From Candidatus Poribacteria bacterium (GTDB lineage Bacteria > Poribacteria > WGA-4E > WGA-3G): a stretch of 37,835 nt of DNA. Location of the stretch: contig PYIY01000210.1 of NCBI GenBank assembly GCA_003635195.1, positions 39,182 to 77,016 on the forward strand. Direction: 5' to 3'. Shown piece after piece: positions 1-7,352 of the stretch. The notes beneath the pieces are model-generated. The model made no database searches. It saw nothing but the letters and a program-made list of their open reading frames with translations, and was not told the origin of the DNA. Both the position numbers and the translations under genes were made by a program. Numbering within the stretch: the first letter of the stretch is position 1; each line of letters starts with the position of its first letter.

Positions 1-142
1 AGGGTTCTTTGTTGAGACGGATACAATATATGCCATTATTGAAATACGGTGTTGCTTCGCCACGCTTGACGAGTTTTCTGGCGCGTGCAGCGTGTAGAGG
101 CATGAGTTGTTGTCCGTCTTTGGTTTTCACAGGCACAAACAT
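1..142 (-). CDS. iscB: RRXRR/IscB-type RNA-guided nuclease, N-terminal fragment (cut by window edge)
   Basis: Only the first 47 codons are in the window; the gene runs off the left edge. Reading from ATG at 142, the product starts MFVPVKTKDGQQLMP and continues HAARARKLVKRGEA. This matches the N-terminal PLMP/RRXRR domain of IscB-type proteins, which in complete members precedes a RuvC nuclease core with an inserted HNH. These proteins come from IS200/IS605-group elements and use an omega-RNA encoded just upstream of the gene to cut DNA. A GGGAG lies about 11 bases before the ATG; the frame stays open further upstream, so a longer GTG start is possible. The leader upstream carries a strong hairpin, as expected for an omega-RNA. 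The RuvC and HNH parts cannot be seen, so this could also be an HNH-less (IsrB-like) or decayed copy. Confidence 0.72.
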   Translation of the reverse strand, partial: MFVPVKTKDGQQLMPLHAARARKLVKRGEATPYFNNGIYCIRLNKEP

Positions 143-347
143 AAGTTTGTCTTCTCCCTTACGGGGTATATGTTTCCCCTTCCAGATCACAGTATCCAAG
201 AAGAATCAGACTTTGGGAGCATCCGAAACGTCGTTTGAACTACCACGCTAAGATACTGCGATATGTTACTGTAGTCAACGGTTTACCTTGTGGAGTGGAC
301 GTTTGGTATACGCTTCGCACAAGCCCCCGACTTCAGTCGGGGGTTAT
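143..347 (-). ncRNA. candidate omega-RNA leader of the IscB-like gene
   Basis: This roughly 200-base non-coding stretch directly upstream of the IscB-like start is in the right place and size range for an IscB omega-RNA. Its outer end holds a perfect hairpin: CCCCCGAC (324-331), loop TTCA, GTCGGGGG (336-343), the GC-rich kind seen at IS200/IS605-group ends. In IscB systems the guide is the 5' end of the RNA, copied from DNA flanking the element, so on this strand it would come from just beyond about 347. The exact boundaries and transcription are inference from position and hairpin only. Confidence 0.4.
324..343 (-). repeat. perfect 8-bp-stem hairpin at the probable IS200/IS605-group element end
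   Basis: Arms CCCCCGAC and GTCGGGGG pair fully around a 4-base loop. On the minus strand no run of T follows, so it is not a classical terminator. IS200/IS605-group elements carry subterminal hairpins recognised by their transposase; the position upstream of the IscB-like gene fits this. Confidence 0.6.
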
Positions 348-659
348 TGACTAGGTTCCCTCCGTTCATGCTATCGGAATAAATTTGCGTGCTTCCTATA
401 GTAGGTGTAACATGCTATTGGCATTAGAAAACATAGCGTAGGACAGCAATTTATTATGCTAAATAATGCACAGTTATTATACCTTATTTAGCGCGAAAAA
501 GCAAGGTTTTTTTGAACATAATTGAGGACTAAACTTTGAACAATTTTTTATGAATTTTTATGTGCTAAGTTGGGTTAAAAGGAAAAACTTGAGAGATGCC
601 TCTAACTTAATTAATGAAATTATTTGCACCAATTGTCCAAAAAACTGTGATTTAGACTC
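348..659. other. intergenic region between the IscB-like leader and the first WD40 gene
   Basis: No convincing gene is visible in this AT-rich stretch. It separates divergent genes and should hold the promoter of the first WD40 gene, but I could not find a well-spaced -35/-10 pair. The 15-20 bases nearest 347 would be the flank supplying an omega-RNA guide if the IscB element ends there. Confidence 0.5.
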
Positions 660-2501
660 ATGAACACACAAAACCCACAACCCTACACACAATGGGAGCT
701 TCCCCAAGGTGCCTTAGCACGTCTCGGCAAAGGCGCGATAGCGGATATCCAGTATTCGCCAGACGGAACACGCCTTGCTGTTGCCACTTATATTGGTGTT
801 TGGCTCCATGATGCGCATACTCGCACCGAACTCGCGCTCCTTAAACACGGACAGGATCAAGGTGCTATTTCGCTCGCTTTTTCGCGCGATGGCGCAACCC
901 TTGTAACAGGAAATTCGGATAGCACAATTTCGCTATGGGATGTTCACACCGCGCAGCGTCGCACCACAATGACACTCGGAGATGATGAAGATGGGGCCTG
1001 GGCATTTGTAGTATCACCGGATGGTAACACTCTCATCAGTGCTGGAATGGACGGGAAAATTCGATTTTGGGACATTCACACCGGTCGCTTTCTTTTTCAT
1101 GTTCTTGGACATGCGTATCCGATCAATGCCTTGGCGTTATCACCGGATGGCAAGATCCTTGCGAGTGGAAGTAACGACTTCACCATCAAACTCTGGGATG
1201 CACACACTGGAAGAGAACTCTCTACACTTACAGGACATACACATGGCGTTATGGCATTAGCATTCTCGCCCAACGGTATGAATCTCGTCAGTGGCAGTCG
1301 GGACGAAACGCTCTGCTTATGGGATACCACTACCGGTGAAAAACTGGAAACGCTCGCCACCGACATTGGGACTGTCGGTAATTTGGAGTTTTCACCCGAT
1401 GGTACATTCCTCGCGAGTGGGAGTGGTGACCAGACCGTTCGGCTCTGGAGTGCGGATACAGGCACCGAACACGCAACGCTCACGGGACATAAAGATGGTA
1501 TTTGCGGCATCTCTTTCTCGCCAGATGGTGCAACGCTTGCCAGTGCAAGCGGGGATCATACCATTCGTTTTTGGGATCCTGCTACCGGTGCAGAGAAGGC
1601 AATTATTGACGGGCATATCGAGTGGATTAATTCCGTAGCATTCTCGCCTGACGGGAGCCTCCTCGCCAGTGGCAGTGATGACGAAAAACTTCGGTTGTGG
1701 GATCTGTATACCTACACTGAATCTCAAACCTTCAACGGTCATGAATATCGGATTGAGGATGTTACTTTTTCACCGGACGGTGCTATCCTCGCCAGCGCGA
1801 GTCTGGATGAAAGGATTTGCTTGTGGAATGTGAACGCCGGCACCGAGACGGCGATCTTGGATCATACAGATATGGTTACCGCATTGGCGTTTGTCCCGAA
1901 CGGCCCTACGCTCGCGAGTGGCGGTGAAGACAACGCTGTTCGATTATGGGATGTTGACACCGGAGACCAATTGGCAGTCTTAACGGGCCATACCGACATT
2001 GTTACGACAGTAGCATTTTCCCCAGATGGAAGAACGCTCGCCAGTGGCGGTGAAGATAATACAATTCGGTTATGGAATGCTACTACGGGTCATTATCTTA
2101 CTGTGCTTACTGGGCATACCGATGCTGTTAAGGCAGTGACATTTTCTCCGGATGGAAACATTCTTGCCAGTGGGAGTTCGGACAATACCATTAGACTCTG
2201 GGATGTGAACAATTGTCAGCATATCGCTACCCTTACAGGCCATACCGATATTGTTGAGACGGTTGCGTTTTCACCGGATGGACGCACGCTTATAAGCGGC
2301 GGTGATGCTGAAGATAACACGATCCGTTTATGGGATCCTGTCACCAACCAACAGTGTGCAATCATTAAGAACTTTAGGGTTAGCACATTGGCATTCAGTC
2401 CTGATGGTAGGACGTTTGTCAGCGGTAGTGCAGATGGGACCATCCTCATCTGGGACCTCGCAACGGTTGAAGCTACGTATAATTTGGCATACCTTGTTTA
2501 G
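660..2501 (+). CDS. WD40-repeat protein with 14 blades (double seven-bladed propeller)
   Basis: The 613-residue product consists almost wholly of WD40 repeats. After a leader of about 30 residues I count 14 repeats, each built around an AFSPDG-type strand and ending in RLWD-type residues about 42 residues apart. Fourteen blades would make two seven-bladed beta-propellers, a scaffold for protein interactions. No signal peptide, membrane segment or catalytic domain is visible, so it is probably cytoplasmic with an unknown partner. The start is the first ATG; no clear Shine-Dalgarno precedes it. The next gene is a close paralogue in the same order of blades, so the pair arose by tandem duplication. 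Specific function is unknown. Confidence 0.9.
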   Translation: MNTQNPQPYTQWELPQGALARLGKGAIADIQYSPDGTRLAVATYIGVWLHDAHTRTELALLKHGQDQGAISLAFSRDGATLVTGNSDSTISLWDVHTAQRRTTMTLGDDEDGAWAFVVSPDGNTLISAGMDGKIRFWDIHTGRFLFHVLGHAYPINALALSPDGKILASGSNDFTIKLWDAHTGRELSTLTGHTHGVMALAFSPNGMNLVSGSRDETLCLWDTTTGEKLETLATDIGTVGNLEFSPDGTFLASGSGDQTVRLWSADTGTEHATLTGHKDGICGISFSPDGATLASASGDHTIRFWDPATGAEKAIIDGHIEWINSVAFSPDGSLLASGSDDEKLRLWDLYTYTESQTFNGHEYRIEDVTFSPDGAILASASLDERICLWNVNAGTETAILDHTDMVTALAFVPNGPTLASGGEDNAVRLWDVDTGDQLAVLTGHTDIVTTVAFSPDGRTLASGGEDNTIRLWNATTGHYLTVLTGHTDAVKAVTFSPDGNILASGSSDNTIRLWDVNNCQHIATLTGHTDIVETVAFSPDGRTLISGGDAEDNTIRLWDPVTNQQCAIIKNFRVSTLAFSPDGRTFVSGSADGTILIWDLATVEATYNLAYLV

Positions 2502-2548
2502 GTTTTTTATCAATAGGATTTGCGGACTGAAAACATTATTTAAACGAT

Positions 2549-4381
2549 ATGGACTTACAAACACCACAACCCTATACACAATGGGGACTCCCTCTGGGTG
2601 CCGTAGTGCGCCTCGGCAAAGGTACAATCGGAAGCATTCGGTATTCACCAGACGGAACACAACTTGCCGTTACCGGGTCTATGGGCATCTGGTTATACGA
2701 TGTGCGCACTTGTGCTGAAGTTGCCTTTTTGAGGCCCGGGCAGAATCAGGGAACTCCCTCGCTTCCGTTATCATGGGGTGGCACAACCCTTGTCGGCGTA
2801 AATTCGGACAGTACGATTTCACTGTGGGATACCTACACCGGGGAGCGTCGAATTACCGCAATGAAGGACACAGAGGATGATGTGTGGGCAGTCGTGCTTT
2901 CACCGGATGGCACTACCCTTGTAACGGCGGGTTGGGATAAGAAAATCCGCTTTTGGGACAGCCGCACAGGTCGCCTCCTTTTCACTGTCATTGGACATAC
3001 CGAGCCAGTTGGCGCGTTGGCGTTCTCTCCAGATGGCAAGACCCTTGCGAGTGGTAGTGAAGATAACACAATTCGGCTCTGGGATGCGCATAACGGTAGG
3101 CATCTTGCCACGTTTACTGAGCATACGGATTGGGTTGAGACGTTGGCATACTCTCCTAACGGTGTGATTCTTGTAAGTCGAAGTAGGAACGGAACGCTCT
3201 GTTTGTGGGATGTCACTACCGGTAAAAAGCAGGCGACCTTCGCTACAGACTTGAGCAGGTTTGTCGGTCATTTAGCATTTTCACCGGATGGCACCCTCAT
3301 CGCGAGTGGTGGTAGCGGTCATAGGGTTCGGCTTTGGAACGCCGATACAGGCACCGAAGCAGCAACCTTCACAGGGCACGAAGACGTGGTCTATGCTACA
3401 GCGTTCTCTCCCGATGGTACAACGCTCGCCAGCGCAGGTGAGGATAGCACTATCCGGTTCTGGGATTTAACCAGCGGCACCGAAAAGGGTGTCATCACGG
3501 GACATTGGGAATGGGTCGGTTCCGTCGCGTTCTCACCTGATGGGAGCCTTCTCGCCAGTGGCAGCAATGACAGAACACTTCAATTGTGGGACACCCACAC
3601 CTATACCGAATCCATGGCTTTTGATGGGCATCTCAAATTCATTGATCAAGTTGCATTTTCCTCCGATGGTACGACGCTTGCCAGTGCCAGTCGAGATGAC
3701 AGGATTTTTGTGTGGGATATGAACACTGGTACTGATCGGGCAATCTTGCCAGGGCATACAGATATGACCCGCACATTAGCCTTTGCACCAAACGGTACGA
3801 CGCTTGCGAGTGGTGGCGATGACGATACCGTTCGATTATGGGATGTTGATACCGGAGACCAATTAGCAGTTTTGACTGGGCATACCAGCCGAATCGATAC
3901 AGTCGCGTTTTCGCCGGATGGCTGGACTCTCGCCAGTTCCAGTGCTGATGAGACGATTCGATTATGGAATGCCAACACAGGTCATCCTCTCACTGTGCTC
4001 AAAGGGCATACCACTATGGTTGAAGCAGTGGCCTTTTCGCCTGACGGTAGGCTCCTCGTCAGTGGAAGTTCAGATGAAACCATTCGGTTCTGGGATCCAC
4101 ACAACTGTCAACATCTGTCAACTGTACCAGTACCGAGTCATGTTTATGTATTGGCATTTTCACCGGATGGTAGTATTCTTGTCAGTGCTGGTCAGGATGA
4201 AAAAATTTATTTGTGGGATCCTGTCACCGGCGGTCAGCGCGCTGTTCTGAATGGACACACCTGTGATGTTGACACATTGGCATTCAGTCCTGATGGTAGA
4301 ACATTCGCCAGTGGTGGTGCAGACGGGACGATCCTTATCTGGGACCTCACAACTGTCCAATCGACCTATAATTCAGCCTAA
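2549..4381 (+). CDS. WD40-repeat protein with 14 blades, tandem paralogue of the preceding gene
   Basis: The 610-residue product has the same plan as its upstream neighbour: a near-identical leader (QPYTQW followed by a GAVVRLGKG-type segment), then 14 WD40 repeats. The blades correspond one to one between the two proteins. Blade 2 is degenerate, with a WGG in place of the usual SPDG-type turn. The gene follows after 47 bases and is probably co-transcribed, although no clear Shine-Dalgarno is present. No signal peptide, membrane helix or enzyme domain is visible. It is most simply a scaffold that has diverged from its partner in blade-surface residues; what it binds is unknown. Confidence 0.9.
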   Translation: MDLQTPQPYTQWGLPLGAVVRLGKGTIGSIRYSPDGTQLAVTGSMGIWLYDVRTCAEVAFLRPGQNQGTPSLPLSWGGTTLVGVNSDSTISLWDTYTGERRITAMKDTEDDVWAVVLSPDGTTLVTAGWDKKIRFWDSRTGRLLFTVIGHTEPVGALAFSPDGKTLASGSEDNTIRLWDAHNGRHLATFTEHTDWVETLAYSPNGVILVSRSRNGTLCLWDVTTGKKQATFATDLSRFVGHLAFSPDGTLIASGGSGHRVRLWNADTGTEAATFTGHEDVVYATAFSPDGTTLASAGEDSTIRFWDLTSGTEKGVITGHWEWVGSVAFSPDGSLLASGSNDRTLQLWDTHTYTESMAFDGHLKFIDQVAFSSDGTTLASASRDDRIFVWDMNTGTDRAILPGHTDMTRTLAFAPNGTTLASGGDDDTVRLWDVDTGDQLAVLTGHTSRIDTVAFSPDGWTLASSSADETIRLWNANTGHPLTVLKGHTTMVEAVAFSPDGRLLVSGSSDETIRFWDPHNCQHLSTVPVPSHVYVLAFSPDGSILVSAGQDEKIYLWDPVTGGQRAVLNGHTCDVDTLAFSPDGRTFASGGADGTILIWDLTTVQSTYNSA

Positions 4382-4458
4382 CCTGTTTTGTAATAGCACC
4401 GAATTCCCCATATGGAGGGTATCTGCAAAGAAAAAGCGTCTGCATTTCCTTTTCTATA

Positions 4459-4484
4459 AAGCCCCATAGGGGTAGCATCTGTGT
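4459..4484 (+). repeat. dispersed GCATCTGT element, copy 1
   Basis: Pattern GCCCCATAGGGGTAGCATCT followed by GTG. The GCCCC/GGGG part is a small inverted repeat. A similar stretch lies at 21892-21915, downstream of another operon, suggesting a dispersed intergenic repeat. Confidence 0.4.
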
Positions 4485-4548
4485 ATGGTGTAACGGCATG
4501 CGATGTGTGCCGTTAATATTTTATAAGGCGTGCCTAATCCTTAGACAG

Positions 4549-4582
4549 AACTTATGCAATGCGCGCGCCTATTGCGTAAGTT
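4549..4582. repeat. 34-bp imperfect palindrome of the ACTTAYGCAA family
   Basis: AACTTATGCAAT (4549-4560) and ATTGCGTAAGTT (4571-4582) are inverted copies with one mismatch around a GC-rich 10-base loop. The same core forms the ends of the 16213-16410 element, so this looks like a pair of terminal repeats with almost nothing between them. It lies upstream of the lipoprotein gene. Confidence 0.55.
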
Positions 4583-4639
4583 TTAACCTTAAAAATATTT
4601 GATGGTACACAATGTGTGTCCACAATTTACAGGAGAAAA

Positions 4640-5797
4640 ATGAACTATTTGAACATATTGAAAAATGCAAGTGTTTTGGTATTCGGACTCTTATTAATTT
4701 ATATCTGTGGCTGTCAGCGAGTTCAGGATACGATTGTTTCAGAGCCACACGACGCGATGGGAGCTGCTCCAGTTAGCGTGAGTGTTGTCTATCCGGGGGA
4801 CTGCCTCGGTGATTTTGCTTATTGCGATGTTCTCTATAACGGTATCCAAAAAGCTAAAACCGAACTTAGCGTTGAAATAACCGAAATGGAGAGTAATTTC
4901 GAGACATGGGATATGCAGCTGCGAGCAGCTGCTGAGCATTCAGGTCTTGTTATCACTTCTGGTTATCAGATGAGGGATCCCGTGTTACGTGTGGCACCAG
5001 AGTTTCCGGAGGTTATGTTTGTCATTTTTGATGCTGCGGTGGATCTACCGAATGTCGTCTCCTTCACGCATAGGGTAAACGAAGGCACTTTCTTACTCGG
5101 GGCGATCGCAGGGTTAAAATCGAAAACTGGAAAAGTTGGGTATCTCGGTGGCGCGAATGTGCCATTACTACACGAATTTGAAGCAGGTTATCTCGCTGGT
5201 GTCAAAGCAGTCAACCCAGAAGCGGAAATAATGAGGGGTTATGTCGCTGATGATCAGCAAGGTTTCTATGACCCAGTCAAAGGACAAGAGATTGCGACTA
5301 CCCAATATGAGAGTGGTGTTGATGTGATTTACGCGATGGCAGATCAATCGGGGTTTGGCGCGATTGAAGCCGCCAAAATGGCGGAAGGCAGATATGTAAT
5401 ATGGAACTATATTGATATCACGGATGTTGCCCCAGGGATTGTCTTAACGGGACTACGTGTCGGCATCGACGCGTCGGCGTATAGCGTTATCCAAGAGTTC
5501 GCAACTGGGAGTCTGATGGCAGGCGTTCGTTCTCTCGGACTTGCTGAAGACAATGTCGGTTATCTGCTGACTGAAGGGAACAAAGGCTTACTTTCTGATG
5601 CCCTCCTTGAAAAGGTTGAAGCACTGAAGGCAAGTATTATTGTTGGTGAAATTGCTGCGCCAATGGTTCCAGAAACAGGGATTCAAGGTACGGTTATACC
5701 ACCGACAACATCGGAAGATGATGACGAGATGGTTACGGAACCAAATGTTGAGGGGACAATTGTAGCACCTGTGGGAGGTGCACCAGATACACCGTAA
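4640..5797 (+). CDS. BMP-family (PnrA-like) substrate-binding lipoprotein
   Basis: This 385-residue protein has a hydrophobic N-terminus ending ICGC, so it is probably lipid-anchored at Cys25. The body matches the basic membrane protein family of periplasmic-binding proteins, including a segment KVGYLGGANVPLLHEFEAGY typical of the family. Relatives bind nucleosides for ABC importers or act as sensors. No permease or ATPase gene is nearby, so it is an orphan here. The ATG at 4640 is chosen over a GTG at 4616 because AGGAG sits four bases upstream and the signal peptide starts there. The last 45 or so residues are a low-complexity acidic, proline-rich tail with two similar units (GTVIPP and GTIVAP), which is unusual for the family. 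Confidence 0.82.
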   Translation: MNYLNILKNASVLVFGLLLIYICGCQRVQDTIVSEPHDAMGAAPVSVSVVYPGDCLGDFAYCDVLYNGIQKAKTELSVEITEMESNFETWDMQLRAAAEHSGLVITSGYQMRDPVLRVAPEFPEVMFVIFDAAVDLPNVVSFTHRVNEGTFLLGAIAGLKSKTGKVGYLGGANVPLLHEFEAGYLAGVKAVNPEAEIMRGYVADDQQGFYDPVKGQEIATTQYESGVDVIYAMADQSGFGAIEAAKMAEGRYVIWNYIDITDVAPGIVLTGLRVGIDASAYSVIQEFATGSLMAGVRSLGLAEDNVGYLLTEGNKGLLSDALLEKVEALKASIIVGEIAAPMVPETGIQGTVIPPTTSEDDDEMVTEPNVEGTIVAPVGGAPDTP

Positions 5798-5887
5798 CGT
5801 CAATTTTCCTTTGCTCCGGAACTACCACCGGAGTCGGGGAGAAACTGATAAAGAACGGATTTATTCCGTCTTATTTCCGATACTTGC

Positions 5888-5914
5888 TGGCGAGGTTTCT
5901 AACCTCGCCATTTT
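5888..5914 (+). terminator. hairpin with T-run, probable terminator between convergent genes
   Basis: TGGCGAGGTT and AACCTCGCCA form a perfect 10-bp stem with a TCT loop, followed by TTTT on the plus strand. It lies 90 bases after the lipoprotein gene and just beyond the stop of the convergent PhyH gene. A related hairpin occurs at 25690-25710, so this is also a member of a repeat family. Confidence 0.6.
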
Positions 5915-5917
5915 AAA

Positions 5918-6718
5918 TTACGGTTTGGTATCGGTATTGACGGGCGGTTCGTCGTTGTTGAGAAACCGTTCGATGGTGTTAATCGTTGCCGGACTCGTGC
6001 GGAAATCGGCGACCCACGGTTCACGGAAGTATGCCTGTTTCTCACGTGGTAAGGCAGAGAGCACTTCGGGTGGGGTCTTCAGCCGATGCCAATGCGTTGC
6101 GAGATGCGCATAAGCGTTTAGCACTGCTATGCGTGGTGTCTCCCGCTGCCACACGGGACCTGCATGACACAGGTTTTCCGTAAAGAAGATTGCGCTGCCA
6201 GCCGGGCATTCATACGTCATCAGGAACGGGCTCCGTTCACCTTCCTCTAACGACATGTGATCTGAATGCATCGGAAAATTGGATTTGTGGCTGCCTGCTA
6301 TGAAATGTGTCCCTCCGTCTTTCTTACTGACATCCGTGAGTTCAAAGACGACGCGCACCATCCCCGCGTGAATCCGTCCGTTATTAACACGGTACCCGAA
6401 GATCGGATCGCCTTGTTGCGGTCCGCCACCGTGAAGTCCGCCGTGTGCCTGCCCTTTTTCACGCCAGACAGAGGAGCAGTTCTCTAACCGGACATCGGGT
6501 CCAATAATTTCATGCAATACATCAAGGACCTTCGGATGATCAATGAGGACACTCGCGGGACCACCCAGCACAGCGCGTTGTTCTGGCGGTAAAGATTCTG
6601 GGTTGTGGTGTATCCGCTCAATCTGATCAACGATTGCGTCCACTTCGTCGCGTTCAAGGATCGCAGGACGCACGAGGAATCCGCTCAAGTCAAATCGAAA
6701 TTTTTCTTCATCAGTCAT
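5918..6718 (-). CDS. phytanoyl-CoA dioxygenase (PhyH) family protein with HxG in place of HxD
   Basis: The 266-residue product has the PhyH fold pattern of Fe(II)/2-oxoglutarate oxygenases, including the FIAGSHK strand. The expected iron ligands are His-x-Asp, a distal His, and an Arg holding 2-oxoglutarate. Here they appear as His96-Gly97-Gly98, His185 and Arg196. The spacing (89 residues from first to second His, 11 to the Arg) equals that of human PHYH (His175, His264, Arg275), so Gly98 sits where the Asp should be. In known Fe/2OG enzymes, Gly or Ala at this site is the mark of halogenases, but it may also mean loss of activity. SD sequence AAGGAG lies nine bases before the ATG. The substrate is unknown. 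Confidence 0.82.
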   Translation of the reverse strand: MTDEEKFRFDLSGFLVRPAILERDEVDAIVDQIERIHHNPESLPPEQRAVLGGPASVLIDHPKVLDVLHEIIGPDVRLENCSSVWREKGQAHGGLHGGGPQQGDPIFGYRVNNGRIHAGMVRVVFELTDVSKKDGGTHFIAGSHKSNFPMHSDHMSLEEGERSPFLMTYECPAGSAIFFTENLCHAGPVWQRETPRIAVLNAYAHLATHWHRLKTPPEVLSALPREKQAYFREPWVADFRTSPATINTIERFLNNDEPPVNTDTKP

Positions 6719-6756
6719 AAGTCACATCTCCTTCCATAACTCTTTTCGGATAGTGG

Positions 6757-6762
6757 ATTATA
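6757..6762 (-). promoter_or_regulatory. possible -10 element of the PhyH gene
   Basis: A perfect TATAAT on the minus strand lies about 40 bases upstream of the ATG at 6718. No good -35 hexamer is found at 16-18 bases, so support is weak. Confidence 0.3.
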
Positions 6763-6823
6763 GCGTGTTTCCGTTTTCTTTGTGGTGTCTATTTTCAGAG
6801 AGCACCAAGATTTAAGGATATGC

Positions 6824-7339
6824 CTATCCTCTCAAAACTAAAGCGAGATTCTTCGGTTCGCCACATTTGCGTCTTTTAATTGTTGGCTTCTGACTAAGGA
6901 AGCGAATTTTAGCACGCTCGAGTTCGCGGAGTTCAAATCTGTCAATACGTTTACCATGGAACAGAGTAGGAACACACGTAATTTCGAGTCTGTTTAGTGC
7001 TGCATTCGCCTCCTTAGGCAACTTTCCAAACATTTCTGAGACGAAGTCGGCTCCGCTTTGCAGCTGATCGGCTACTGTTGATGTTTTAAAAGCTCCACTT
7101 TTGAGTTCTATGAGAACAACAACCAAATTACTTCGAGAAGCATCGCCACAGAAGAGAACATAGTCACATCGTTTTGTGTCTATTTTACGCTGTTCAAATT
7201 CGCATTCAAGGTTTACGATAATTCGGTCAGAGGGGGTGTCAGTTAGATATACGCGACATCCATCTCCACTACAAGATTTGCTAATGCATTCCTCATGTAC
7301 TTGCTTCCCGATTTCTGCGAGAAGCTCCATTAGTCCCAC
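6824..7339 (-). CDS. PD-(D/E)XK-like nuclease partner of the adjacent AAA ATPase
   Basis: I do not recognise a named family, but the 171-residue protein carries a plausible PD-(D/E)XK nuclease core. Asp59 lies in a CDYVLF strand, Glu78-Leu-Lys80 in a hydrophobic strand (VVVLIELKSG), and Gln92 in the following helix. The N-terminal 30 residues are cysteine-rich. The gene begins 13 bases after the ATPase stop, so the two are almost certainly co-transcribed. The GTG at 7339 is chosen because AGGAGG lies nine bases upstream; an ATG at 7330 is the alternative. ATPase-nuclease pairs of this layout are common in anti-phage defence, so a role in DNA cleavage controlled by the ATPase is inferred, not shown. 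Confidence 0.68.
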   Translation of the reverse strand: MGLMELLAEIGKQVHEECISKSCSGDGCRVYLTDTPSDRIIVNLECEFEQRKIDTKRCDYVLFCGDASRSNLVVVLIELKSGAFKTSTVADQLQSGADFVSEMFGKLPKEANAALNRLEITCVPTLFHGKRIDRFELRELERAKIRFLSQKPTIKRRKCGEPKNLALVLRG

Positions 7340-7352
7340 TCGCTGCTACCTC

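Noticed and set aside
1097..3271. Several minus-strand frames of 100-140 residues across the WD40 genes
   Set aside because: They repeat the blade periodicity of the plus-strand genes and are mirror artefacts.
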